Source of the DNA: Rikenellaceae bacterium
GTDB lineage: Bacteria > Bacteroidota > Bacteroidia > Bacteroidales > Rikenellaceae
Reading direction: 5' to 3'
Length of the DNA stretch: 64,000 nt
Assembly (NCBI GenBank): GCA_015059945.1
Contig: SUZJ01000001.1
Span: 124,001-188,000 of the forward strand
Part shown: positions 1 through 7,185 of the stretch, in pieces
Layout of the letters: the number at the start of each line of letters is the position of its first letter
How positions within the stretch are numbered: position 1 is the first letter of the stretch
Position numbers and translations under genes: made by a program
Notes under the pieces: generated by a model
Told to the model about the DNA's origin: nothing
Seen by the model: only the letters and a program-made list of their open reading frames with translations
Databases searched by the model: none

Positions 1-423
1 ATCGTCGACAATCGATTGGTGTACCAGAGGCAGAAAACTCACGGAGGAATTAACTTGCCACTCTCGCCCGAAGCCCAAAAGCTCATCGCCAAATATGCCG
101 ATTACCAACAAGGTGCAGATTATTTGTTCCCAATCCTCCATTGTAAAAGGCACATTACTCCGATGCAAAAGACAAATCGTGTGCGCAAAGTTTGTCATCA
201 AGTCAACCAAGAACTCCGTGCGCTCGGGAAGGAACTCGGCATATCTGCGGATGTGACGACCTATGTTGCTCGCCACTCTTTTGCTACGGTCTTGAAAAAA
301 TCGGGGGTGAATATCGGAATTATCTCGCAAGCGTTAGGTCATCAAGACATCAAAACCACCCAAATATATCTTGATAGTTTCGACAATGAGCAGATAGACG
401 ATGCGATGAAACTATTGGCATAG
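1..423 (+). CDS. Tyrosine recombinase/integrase, C-terminal catalytic part (5' end outside window)
   Basis: Catalytic domain of a Bacteroidales phage-type tyrosine recombinase that would cut and rejoin DNA at att or inverted-repeat sites. The frame is open from base 1, so the gene starts left of the window. Visible motifs: RQKTHGG near the start (beta-hairpin lysine region), ARHSFAT (box II H-x-x-R-like region), LGHQDIKTTQIYL with the GH of box II and the catalytic Tyr in TTQIYLDSF, then a short acidic tail. All catalytic landmarks expected in the C-terminal third are intact and the end looks natural. It is followed by a truncated fimbrillin gene, which is compatible with either a mobile element or a DNA-inversion system. 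The exact subfamily cannot be told without the N terminus. Confidence 0.9.
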   Translation: MVDNRLVYQRQKTHGGINLPLSPEAQKLIAKYADYQQGADYLFPILHCKRHITPMQKTNRVRKVCHQVNQELRALGKELGISADVTTYVARHSFATVLKKSGVNIGIISQALGHQDIKTTQIYLDSFDNEQIDDAMKLLA

Positions 424-590
424 AGTACAACAGATAGAGGCTTCGTTGTTTATTCTCTCAAAGACCTCTTCTCTGATATTGAGGTCGAGGTAGGGCACTT
501 CGTTTTCGGGGAGGTAGATAGCATCGTGTATGCGGAATGGGTGGAGTCCTTTTGCGATGAGTTTATTGCAGATGGGATTAATAATGTCGC
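424..590 (-). pseudogene. Minus-strand remnant of a mobile-element protein
   Basis: The minus strand stays open from about 603 down to a stop at 412-414. It encodes a plausible protein segment with IHDAIYLPENEVPYL followed by an IREEVFERI helix. An 'IHDaiyl' strand followed by a helical tail resembles the C-terminal end of phage or plasmid polymerase/primase-type proteins common on Bacteroidales mobile DNA, but that is only a resemblance. No start codon or N-terminal part remains: toward 590 the sequence runs straight into plus-strand fimbrillin coding sequence. I read it as a rearrangement scar. It could also be chance open frame. Confidence 0.3.
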
Positions 591-1272
591 ATCTCCTTTG
601 CAAATTTCAGGAAACTGGGCAAACAATGTTGCAACAACTTACGACGGTACTACTTGGACTCCAGCAAAGAAGATTTTCTGGAGTGAGAACAAAATGGATG
701 TATATGGATACTACCCATATATGACACCTACATCTATTGATGAACACCAATGGTCAGTGCGACTTGACCAGTCTACACCAGAGACGGCTGATGCCCTATC
801 GGGATATGAGGCATCAGACTTTTTATGGGGTAAAGCAACTGGTGTATCACAAACAGATGGCGATGTACAGTTGGAGTTCAAGCATACCTGCTCTAAAATG
901 GTAATCAAATTGGTTAAGGGAGAACAATTTACTGATGAATTTTCTGACGATACTAAAGTGTATCTCCATAGTACCGTGCCAACATCTACAATTGATTTTG
1001 ATAAGGGTATTGTATCAAAAGACATTTATGGCACACCCCAAAAGATTAGGGCGAAACAAGTTTCTACTGATACATATGAAGTAATACTAATTCCACAAAG
1101 CATTACGGAAAGAATGCCTTCTGTTGAGGTTGAGATGAGTGGAGTATCATATATGTTTTCATATCGTCCAGGAGTGCAGTATATTGTTGCAATTACCCTA
1201 AATTCGTCTCCTGAACAAATTGAGGTTAAATTGGTGGTAGTATTGAAAATTGGCAATAGAAACCAAAACTAA
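526..1272 (+). pseudogene. Fimbrillin-family (Mfa-like) fragment, no signal peptide, 3' frameshift
   Basis: Residues from about 584 onward match the fimbrillin/Mfa1-like fold: ISGNWANNVATTYDG, a KIFWSENKMDVYGYYPY strand, DFLWGKA, and VQLEFKHTCSKMVIKL, the 'F-x-H-x-x-(S/A)-K/L-x' signature of the N-terminal domain. The normal 20-25 residue lipoprotein signal and the first about 60 residues are missing; the GTG at 526 lies in unrelated sequence. Near 1228-1230 (run AAA) the annotated frame departs into VVVLKIGNRNQN, whereas the shifted frame gives IGGSIENWQ and a stop at 1257-1259. The '..IENW' ending is typical of fimbrillins, so one A appears lost. It cannot be exported as it stands. It is either a dead copy or a silent cassette for the recombinase at 1-423. 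Confidence 0.7.
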
Positions 1273-1307
1273 CACAAACAAATATTTAACCTTAAATAAG
1301 TGAAGTT

Positions 1308-2027
1308 ATGAAATGGATAGATGCAATTATTGAGGTGTTGGGCAGTAGTGGTAGAGCAATGCACTATGTTGATATTGCCAACACAATTATGGGTAAAGGA
1401 TTACGCAAAGAGTGTAAAGCACCACACATCTCTGTGCATGTCGCTGTGGATTCACATGGAGATGTTTTTATAAAAGAAGGTAAGGGTAGATATAAATTAA
1501 ATCCTGCCTTTGACTATAATAATTGGAGCATAAATAATAAAACAACCGACGAAGATGAGCGCAAGGCCATTGAAAGTCAAATTACAAAGTCAAATAATAA
1601 AACTATTATCAAAGCTTATGGCAAAATGTGGGAGCGTAACAAAGTCGATTGGAATAGATGTAATCCTGTGCTCCTTGGTACACCGCGAAATATGAAACAA
1701 TATATAGATTTTAATAAAATGAGGGGTGTTTATATGTTGTATGATACAAACGGTTCCATGGTATATGTCGGCTTGGCTACTAATGGTATCGGTGGTAGAT
1801 TGAGAGAACATACTAGAGACAAACACGCCAATGCATGGATTAAGTTTTCTTGGTTTGGTATAGATGGAATAAAACAAGATGGCACTATTCGAAGATCAAC
1901 CCATCTTCAAACCACGGTCTCCGATGTTGCAAGTGCGTTAGAATCAGTTGTTATCATAGGCGTTCAACCACATAGAAACATCAAAAATGGTGAACGAATG
2001 AAAGATAAAGAGTATCTACAATATTGA
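1308..2027 (+). CDS. HARE-HTH domain protein with GIY-YIG nuclease-like domain
   Basis: 239 residues. Residues 1-68 (MKWIDAIIEVL...GRAMHYVDIANTI...GKGRYKLNP) fit a HARE-HTH, the winged helix found in restriction endonucleases, ASXL proteins and RNA polymerase delta. Residues about 138-215 begin RGVYMLYDTNGSMVYVGLA, the GIY-YIG pair as GVY...VYVG, followed by GGRLREHTRDKHA, where Arg and His sit as in the nuclease active site. Such fusions occur in stand-alone restriction or damage-recognition enzymes on accessory DNA. The C-terminal part (GVQPHRNIKNGERMKDKEYLQY) may carry the metal-ligand Glu (residue about 201, ALESVVI). DNA cleavage is an inference from the fold; the target is unknown. Base composition is AT-rich like the rest of the island. 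A strong terminator follows directly. Confidence 0.7.
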   Translation: MKWIDAIIEVLGSSGRAMHYVDIANTIMGKGLRKECKAPHISVHVAVDSHGDVFIKEGKGRYKLNPAFDYNNWSINNKTTDEDERKAIESQITKSNNKTIIKAYGKMWERNKVDWNRCNPVLLGTPRNMKQYIDFNKMRGVYMLYDTNGSMVYVGLATNGIGGRLREHTRDKHANAWIKFSWFGIDGIKQDGTIRRSTHLQTTVSDVASALESVVIIGVQPHRNIKNGERMKDKEYLQY

Positions 2028-2034
2028 TAGCACA

Positions 2035-2076
2035 CCACCCACAAGCCGCAAAAACTTGTGGGTGGTTTTGTTTTTA
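2035..2076 (+). terminator. Rho-independent terminator
   Basis: Perfect 11-bp stem CCACCCACAAG (2035-2045) / CTTGTGGGTGG (2055-2065), 9-nt loop, followed by TTTTGTTTTT. It ends the gene at 1308-2027 and sits between two convergent genes. Confidence 0.9.
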
Positions 2077-2499
2077 CTTGTTCCGTCTACGGAACTCCTC
2101 GGGGGTACAGCCAAACTCCTTTTTGAAACACCGGACAAAGTGCGAGGGCGTGGAGAAACCACACTCGTAGGCAATTTGTTTCATAAGGAGGTTAGTTGAT
2201 TGGAGAAGTGCAACGGCACGGTTGAGGCGGTGGCGGAGTTGCCATTTATGAGGAGGCAAACCATAGTACTCGATGAATTTCCGCTTGAAAGTCGAGGGAC
2301 ACATATTGCACTGCTCCGCCATCTCCGTTAATGTGATTTTGGAGTGTGCAAACTCTTCCTCAAACGATTCAAATGGATTGAGAGTTTGAATTAGTTTGTG
2401 TGATTGCTGAGCGAGTGCGTTGTTGCAAAGCCATACAATATGTTCGATTACACGAATGGCATCTTGCGTGGTAATGGTCGGTTTCTTCATTTTGGGCAT
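2074..2499 (-). CDS. Small AraC-family transcriptional regulator
   Basis: 141 residues, nearly only the DNA-binding unit. Residues about 50-137 contain the two helix-turn-helix motifs of the AraC family: LTEMAEQCNMCPSTFKRKF and, in the second, MKQIAYECGFSTPSHFVRCF followed by FGCTPEEFRRR at the C terminus. The about 50 residues before them are helical with no sugar-binding cupin, so no ligand domain is evident. Short AraC proteins of this kind are common on Bacteroidales mobile elements and beside fimbrial or capsule genes. It reads away from a 109-nt nested palindrome that lies 50-160 bp upstream and may be its leader or operator. Which genes it controls cannot be told. Confidence 0.85.
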   Translation of the reverse strand: MPKMKKPTITTQDAIRVIEHIVWLCNNALAQQSHKLIQTLNPFESFEEEFAHSKITLTEMAEQCNMCPSTFKRKFIEYYGLPPHKWQLRHRLNRAVALLQSTNLLMKQIAYECGFSTPSHFVRCFKKEFGCTPEEFRRRNK

Positions 2500-2549
2500 T
2501 ATCTTTGACGGTCAATAGTTATCAAATAATGCGCCGACGCTGACTGAAA

Positions 2550-2658
2550 CGACTCAAAGGTGGTTCCAATACCCATACAACGATTCGGTCAAGTCGGCGC
2601 ATAGCGCTACTTGACTATCGTCCGTTGTATTATGATTTATTGGAACTTTTTTGAGTCG
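2550..2658. repeat. 109-nt nested, concentric inverted repeat
   Basis: Four inverted-repeat pairs share one centre near 2602: 2550-2571 with 2638-2658 (CGACTCAAA...TTCCAATA, imperfect), ATACAACG 2575-2582 with CGTTGTAT 2623-2630, GTCAAGT 2588-2594 with ACTTGAC 2609-2615, and GCGC 2597-2600 with GCGC 2604-2607 around a 3-nt loop. Together they make one long interrupted hairpin. A competing partner, TGCGCCGAC at 2530-2538, is complementary to GTCGGCGCA at 2593-2601. No TAnnTTTG promoter lies inside, so it does not look like a simple invertible promoter. The role is unknown. Confidence 0.85.
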
Positions 2659-2983
2659 ACAGATAGTCCAGAGTGTAAATATGTATCGCAAAAGTATGAG
2701 ATTATTCCCAATAATACAAGATTAAAGTTGAAAAATCCAAATTAGAACAGATTCTTACTTGATAATAAGTGATAAAAATAATAAGAAGAAGATAATAAAC
2801 ATATAGCTGGAAACAATTTAGTGTAATACAGTGTTTTATAGCGCCATATGCCCAACAACATAGACAATATTGGTTCGGGCAGATGTGGTTTTCGTGCTCT
2901 CAGAAAAAATGTGATGCCTTCCTTGTAAAATAATTCGATTTAAGTATATGGCTGTTATACAGCAACCCCACAATGTAGATATG

Positions 2984-3018
2984 TTTTGTTGTTGAAATGC
3001 TGAAAATTGTTAACTTTG
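2984..3018 (+). promoter_or_regulatory. Bacteroidetes-type promoter for the AlbA_2 gene
   Basis: Perfect -7 box TAACTTTG at 3011-3018 with TTTTG/GTTG elements near 2984-2994 in the -33 region. The ATG follows at 3038, leaving a leader of about 15 nt. Confidence 0.75.
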
Positions 3019-3037
3019 CATAACTAAACTGGACAAT

Positions 3038-4753
3038 ATGACAATTGAGGAATTAAAAGTACTTAGGGAATCAGAGGATCATGTCGAATTCAAGGCTGCT
3101 CAACACAATTATCCATTCAATGGAGGTTCTCATAAAGAGCAGTCTGAAAGAAGAAGATGTTTCTTGGGGTATGTGGTTGCCTTGAGCAATGAACTTGGCG
3201 GGGATTTGGTGCTTGGCATGGCAGACAAGCACCCTCATGATGTTGTTGGAACGGATTTTGCATTAGGTCAGGTGGGAGAGCTTGAAGATGCGGTATATGG
3301 ACAACTTCAAATTCGCGTACATTGTGAAGAGTTGTATGATGAATTGGGCAAAAGAGTTCTTGTAACCCACATACCAAGCCGCCCGATAGGAAGAAGAATG
3401 AAGTTTGAGGGGGTGGCGCTAATGAGAACCGGAGACAGCCTTAGGAATATGTCTGACGAGGAAGAGTTTGCAATTTTAAGTGAGAGTGAACCAGATTTCT
3501 CGGCAAATATCTGCAATGGTTTAAGTTTGTCTGACTTAGATGAAAACGCTATAGATGAACTTAAAGACGCGTATTCAAACAAACAGGAGAACTCTGGGCT
3601 TGTACATTTGCCTCTTGATAGAATATTGTCAGATTTGAAGTTGCTAAATTCAAATGGCCAATTAACCAATGCTGCTTTAATATTATTGGCAAAAGCATCG
3701 GTTTTGGAAAAATATTTGCCCCAAGCAAAAATAATCTGGGAATATAGAAGCACAGATAGTCAAATACATTACGATAATAGAAAGGTTGTTTCAGAGCCTC
3801 TATTTTTGGCGATAAAAACCATATGGAATCTCATAAATCAGCCTGCATTAAATAAGAAGCATCCATTTTTGCGGACAGGAGGATATATATTCGATGTGTA
3901 TGACTTTAACGAGGGTGTCGTGCGAGAAGCAATTTTAAATGCCATAGCACACAGAGACTATAAGATTGCCAGTGAAATAGTGATAAAGCAATATCCCGAT
4001 AGGGTAATAATTGCCAATCCAGGTGGCTTCCCTAAAGGTGTGACTATTGACAATTTGATAATTGTCAATAGCACACCACGTTCTAGATTGATGACAGAAA
4101 TCCTGGAAAAGACAGGACTTGTAGAGCGTAGTGGACAAGGAATAGACAAAATATATGCATATACCCTAGCAGAGGGGAAAGGCGTGCCTGATTATACAAG
4201 ATCTGATTATTTCCAGGTAATGTTATGTTTGTCTGCCAAAATTGAAGACCCTGCATTTCACAGTATGATTCGACCTTTTTATAAAAATGGTGAACTTACT
4301 TTGGGGGTAGATGATGTATTGACCTTATATCATATTAAGACAAACTCCAAAACACATTTCAATAGAGATGTTGTTAATGGCTTGAAGGAGAGAGGTCTTA
4401 TACGCATTGATAACAAAGGTGGTTATTTGTTACCCGAAAGTTACTATGCATATAAACGCTCAACAAAGAGGAAAGTGGGCCTATATTATGAGGAGGATGT
4501 AAGGGACCTTCTAAAAGCCCTAGGAAGTGAAGGCAACAAGAGCATTGGTGAGATTGAAAAGCAATATGCAGAAAAGCCCAATCGCAATCAACTTAAATAT
4601 TTGGTTTCCAAATTATGTGGCGATGAAATAATATATTCGAATGGTAGGGGCAAAGGAACTCGATATTTTATAAATAACAAATTTAACACTGTTGACGATG
4701 TTGAAACAATGGTACGAATAGTGATAAAATATATAGAGGATTTGTATTTATAA
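3038..4753 (+). CDS. AlbA_2 (Schlafen-type) and RecG-like GHKL-fold ATP-binding regulator
   Basis: 571 residues. Residues about 10-145 (ESEDHVEFKAAQHN...GDLVLGMADKHPHDVVG) are an AlbA_2/Schlafen-like nucleic-acid-binding domain. Residues about 270-400 carry the HATPase_c_4 module annotated as 'RecG-like': VVREAILNAIAHRDY, followed by NPGGFPKGVT and the ERSGQGIDKIY motif. The C-terminal 170 residues look like winged-helix units. Members of this family are usually transcription regulators or defence-associated proteins on islands; the name 'ATP-dependent helicase' in databases is misleading because helicase motifs are absent. It has its own promoter and no co-directional partner. Low GC suggests acquisition with the island. 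Confidence 0.85.
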   Translation: MTIEELKVLRESEDHVEFKAAQHNYPFNGGSHKEQSERRRCFLGYVVALSNELGGDLVLGMADKHPHDVVGTDFALGQVGELEDAVYGQLQIRVHCEELYDELGKRVLVTHIPSRPIGRRMKFEGVALMRTGDSLRNMSDEEEFAILSESEPDFSANICNGLSLSDLDENAIDELKDAYSNKQENSGLVHLPLDRILSDLKLLNSNGQLTNAALILLAKASVLEKYLPQAKIIWEYRSTDSQIHYDNRKVVSEPLFLAIKTIWNLINQPALNKKHPFLRTGGYIFDVYDFNEGVVREAILNAIAHRDYKIASEIVIKQYPDRVIIANPGGFPKGVTIDNLIIVNSTPRSRLMTEILEKTGLVERSGQGIDKIYAYTLAEGKGVPDYTRSDYFQVMLCLSAKIEDPAFHSMIRPFYKNGELTLGVDDVLTLYHIKTNSKTHFNRDVVNGLKERGLIRIDNKGGYLLPESYYAYKRSTKRKVGLYYEEDVRDLLKALGSEGNKSIGEIEKQYAEKPNRNQLKYLVSKLCGDEIIYSNGRGKGTRYFINNKFNTVDDVETMVRIVIKYIEDLYL

Positions 4754-5134
4754 ATTCTCCATATTTTGACACAATTATCCAAATTTATCGTTTGCAAATT
4801 GTGGTTGTTATTGATAACCAAGTGTTTATGATGCACAGCCTCGGGGTGTTTAATATTGTAAATTATCCAAAAACTAATATAAATAGGTTGTTTCTAACGA
4901 TTGCGCTACTATTATAATGTATTCCACTTATTTCTAAATGAATATTTCAAATAGTAAATGTTTAAAACCGTATTAGTTCAAGCTGATACGGTTTTATATC
5001 AAGGATGAAACATTGGCAATGTGTTACGATGAAATTTAGAGCTTTTGACACTTGGTGTATTGAGAATTTGGAAGATGAAGATGTCGGATATTATTTCAGC
5101 ATAACGAACTAATCCAGAACACAAATAGAGATAA
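4754..5134. other. Intergenic region with weak hairpin and 35-codon frame
   Basis: AT-rich spacer. It contains a 10-bp hairpin AAAACCGTAT (4964-4973) / ATACGGTTTT (4986-4995) and a short open frame 5005-5112 on the plus strand (35 residues, ends DVGYYFSITN) that I do not recognise and that lacks a clear ribosome site. It may be a gene remnant. Nothing else is evident. Confidence 0.4.
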
Positions 5135-5220
5135 AAAAGTGACTCTCTGATTCAATCTAATCTCAACTCTAATAATTTATATTAGACAAGAATTAGAGTG
5201 AATCAAAGAGTCTTATTTTA
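5135..5220. terminator. Bidirectional terminator
   Basis: Stem of about 21 bp, 19 matches: 5141-5161 pairs with 5192-5212. It is flanked by AAAAAA on the left and TTATTTTAATT on the right, so it can terminate both strands. It directly follows the stop of the minus-strand gene 5222-5671. Confidence 0.8.
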
Positions 5221-5221
5221 A

Positions 5222-5671
5222 TTAATTTGTATGAATGTTTTTATTCATATAATCAATAGTCTGTGTGGTTATAACAACAGCTGTAATTAAGTCATCAAAG
5301 GTTTCAAGTTTATTTTCATTTATTACGTCTTCTGGTTCAATATTAACTAATATCGGAATAAGTACAGCTTCATCATAATCTTCAAAGTTAGGATAGACTG
5401 TAACTATGGTGGCATAAAAGCCATCTTCATGTATATAATAAGCAAGTGCTGACACTTCTTTTTTATTAGTTGTAATAACTCGACTGATATTATCAGCATC
5501 TTCATATGCAACAAGAATGGCATTTGTGGATTCGTTACGAAGATTTACATACAATTGAGACTTAAGAAGCTTTTTTGCGAGTTCATCTGGTACATTGTTT
5601 TTCTTAAACGCTTTTAAAATTTCATTTTTTGCTTCTGTGAGGCTCATTTTGTAATTAATATTAATACTCAT
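5222..5671 (-). CDS. Conserved-looking protein of unknown function
   Basis: 149 residues from the ATG at 5671 (an upstream GTG at 5689 is less likely). I do not recognise the family. The N terminus MSLTEAKNEILKAFKKN...DELAKKLLKSQLY is amphipathic-helical. The middle is beta-rich (AILVAYEDADNISRVITT, AYYIHEDGFYATIVTVYP), and an acidic stretch precedes a C-terminal helix. There is no signal peptide or membrane segment, so it is probably cytosolic. It stands alone with its own terminator. Its AT-rich codon use matches the island. Confidence 0.6.
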   Translation of the reverse strand: MSININYKMSLTEAKNEILKAFKKNNVPDELAKKLLKSQLYVNLRNESTNAILVAYEDADNISRVITTNKKEVSALAYYIHEDGFYATIVTVYPNFEDYDEAVLIPILVNIEPEDVINENKLETFDDLITAVVITTQTIDYMNKNIHTN

Positions 5672-5689
5672 AATTAGACAACGATTCAC

Positions 5690-6300
5690 CTTTACATCGT
5701 GAGGTTCTAGTTAAATATATATATGACTATCTCATCATAATATCATAATATCATTATTCATTATAACAATACTACAACTAAACACTATACCCATATTTCA
5801 AACAACCTAACAACACATTTACTCATTGTGTCTATTAGTTATATTGGATATTTGAAATAGTATTCGGGGAAAAGTGAAAAATTTTTCAAAAAAGCAGGAT
5901 ATTGAGGCAAATAATTGCAGCGCACCTTGTATATGTGCTTGAATTCCAATGCGGTATGCGCTATTGTGAAAATGAAAAAATTATAATAAATTTTTCATCG
6001 CCTCATCAATTTGGGAGTTCTCTAAGCTGTTGAGGTGGTGAGATTGCAAGAAATGTCGCTATTGGAAGATCCATTATGTAACAACATTGAAAATACAACA
6101 ACCCACAATAGTGTATTGTCATCGGTTTTTTGTATATTGCGACTTGTTTAGAAACAAGTAGTTTTTGATTGTGATTTTGTTGGCTTGTGGCAACAGAAAC
6201 AGTCAAAGACTCGACAAGAAAAACTAACTATTAACAGGGGACAAAGTCAACCGTAAAGTCAACCATAAGAAAAAGCGGATAGATAACATACGGATAATCA
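5690..6300. other. Long AT-rich intergenic stretch at island edge
   Basis: No supportable gene. Contents: A/T-rich microrepeats (5735-5765), the self-complementary GAAAAATTTTTC near 5877, a short hairpin ACTTGTTT (6142-6149) / AAACAAGT (6152-6159) followed by AGTTTTT that could be a weak terminator, and a tandem 12-mer at 6243-6264. The stretch looks like degenerate element end DNA. Confidence 0.5.
6243..6264 (+). repeat. Tandem 12-bp repeat AAAGTCAACCRT
   Basis: AAAGTCAACC occurs at 6243-6252 and again at 6255-6264 (period 12). It lies about 45 bp left of the tRNA-like remnant. Short direct repeats next to att sites often are recombinase arm-binding sites; this assignment is inference. Confidence 0.5.
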
Positions 6301-6308
6301 GCATTATT

Positions 6309-6363
6309 GATGCGGTTAGAGTACACGTCTGGGGGGCGTGGTGTCGCTAGTTCGAATCTAGTC
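6309..6363 (+). pseudogene. tRNA-Pro(GGG)-like remnant, possible attachment-site scar
   Basis: From the D-loop onward this reads like a tRNA: GGTTAGAGT, anticodon arm CACGT-CTGGGGG-GCGTG (6324-6340) with anticodon GGG, then a T-arm GCTAG-TTCGAAT-CTAGT. The 5' acceptor strand and D-stem are not recognisable. The 3' side continues as CAAAAAC, which has no 5' partner here, and no CCA follows. It is therefore not a functional tRNA. Partial tRNA copies of this kind are left when an integrative element inserts in a tRNA gene. It sits exactly where AT-rich island sequence gives way to GC-rich core genes. Confidence 0.6.
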
Positions 6364-6430
6364 AAAAACAAGCGCTGGGTGCTAAAACAAAAAATAAGAA
6401 TGGTAGGTGCCAACCGCCTCTTCTGCGATG

Positions 6431-6489
6431 AGTCGTGGCAAGACGGGATTAAATCGGCACGTGCAAAGTCGTGACAAGATGGTATTAAA
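6431..6489 (+). repeat. 23-bp imperfect direct repeat
   Basis: AGTCGTGGCAAGACGGGATT (6431-6450, plus AAA) recurs as AGTCGTGACAAGATGGTATT (6467-6486, plus AAA), period 36, three mismatches. It lies between the tRNA-like remnant and the folE terminator. It may be a recombinase-binding or insertion-related repeat. Confidence 0.6.
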
Positions 6490-6535
6490 CAACAAGCTGA
6501 CAGTCCATACCGGAGAGGGCTGTCAGCTTGTTGTT
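6488..6535. terminator. Strong hairpin terminator of the folE cluster
   Basis: Perfect 16-bp stem AACAACAAGCTGACAG (6488-6503) / CTGTCAGCTTGTTGTT (6520-6535) with a 16-nt loop, directly after the folE stop. It is followed by T-rich sequence on both strands. Confidence 0.85.
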
Positions 6536-6563
6536 TTACTATTAGGTATGTAACACCTCGGCT

Positions 6564-7160
6564 CTAATGCAGTTTGGTGCCAATGAGGTCGAGGAACTCT
6601 TGTCGGGTCTTCTGCTGAGTCATAAAGGCTCCGCTGAATGCCGAAGTGGTCGTTATGGAGTTCTGCTTCTGCACACCACGCATCTGCATACACATATGCG
6701 CAGCCTCAATAACTACCGCCACGCCCACAGGGTCGAGAGTCTCCTGTATGCAGTCGCGAATCTGGATAGTAAGCCTCTCCTGCACCTGCAAGCGGCGAGC
6801 AAAGCTCTCGACGCAGCGAGGAATCTTCGACAAGCCCGTAATGCGGCCATTGGGGATATAGGCAACGTGGGCCTTGCCATAGAAGGGCAGCATATGGTGC
6901 TCGCAGAGCGAGTAAATCTCTATATCCTTTACAATTACCATCTGTTTGTAGTCCTCCTCGAAGATTGCCGAGCGCAAAATCTCGGCGGGGTCCTCGTTGT
7001 AGCCCTTGGTCAGGAACTGCATACATTTGGCCACCCTCTCGGGGGTTTTGATAAGCCCCTCTCGGGCGGGGTCCTCGCCCAGCAAGCGCAGAATTGCGTG
7101 GTAGTGCTCCATCAGCTCGGCTGTGGTCTCGGGCGTGTAAATCTCCTCTCGTGTGTACAT
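6564..7160 (-). CDS. folE: GTP cyclohydrolase I
   Basis: Cytosolic enzyme that converts GTP to 7,8-dihydroneopterin triphosphate, the first step of folate synthesis. 198 residues from the ATG at 7160 ([13 protein letters not shown]). An upstream frame reaching 7277 adds an Arg/Lys-rich stretch that only reflects the neighbouring gene's lysine tail in another frame, so it is not used. Diagnostic motifs: [12 protein letters not shown], zinc-site Cys and His in [25 protein letters not shown], and the second zinc Cys in [13 protein letters not shown]. The length is normal. It is the last gene of the holB-to-folE cluster, 25 bp after the DUF4296 lipoprotein gene. folK lies in the same cluster, which links two folate steps. 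Confidence 0.96.
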   Translation of the reverse strand: MYTREEIYTPETTAELMEHYHAILRLLGEDPAREGLIKTPERVAKCMQFLTKGYNEDPAEILRSAIFEEDYKQMVIVKDIEIYSLCEHHMLPFYGKAHVAYIPNGRITGLSKIPRCVESFARRLQVQERLTIQIRDCIQETLDPVGVAVVIEAAHMCMQMRGVQKQNSITTTSAFSGAFMTQQKTRQEFLDLIGTKLH

Positions 7161-7185
7161 ACTTATATATAATGGTATCGGGTTA

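Larger units (their letters stand above)
2500..3037. other. Intergenic region with nested palindrome and promoter
   Basis: 538 bp without a gene between the divergent AraC and AlbA_2 genes. Bases 2550-2658 form a nested palindrome (described separately). 2660-2980 is very AT-rich with no coding signal. The right end holds the promoter of the gene at 3038. Confidence 0.7.

Noticed and set aside
2550..2658. Integron attC site
   Set aside because: The stems lack the GTTRRRY/RYYYAAC core pair, and no integron-type integrase or cassette array is evident.
2550..2658. Invertible promoter
   Set aside because: No TAnnTTTG box inside and the arms are imperfect and nested rather than clean 15-25 bp ends.
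6006..6206. 66-codon minus-strand frame at the island edge
   Set aside because: No ribosome site, no recognisable pattern, and a hairpin cuts through it.
6309..6363. Functional tRNA-Pro
   Set aside because: D-stem and 5' acceptor strand do not pair and no CCA end is present; kept only as a remnant.
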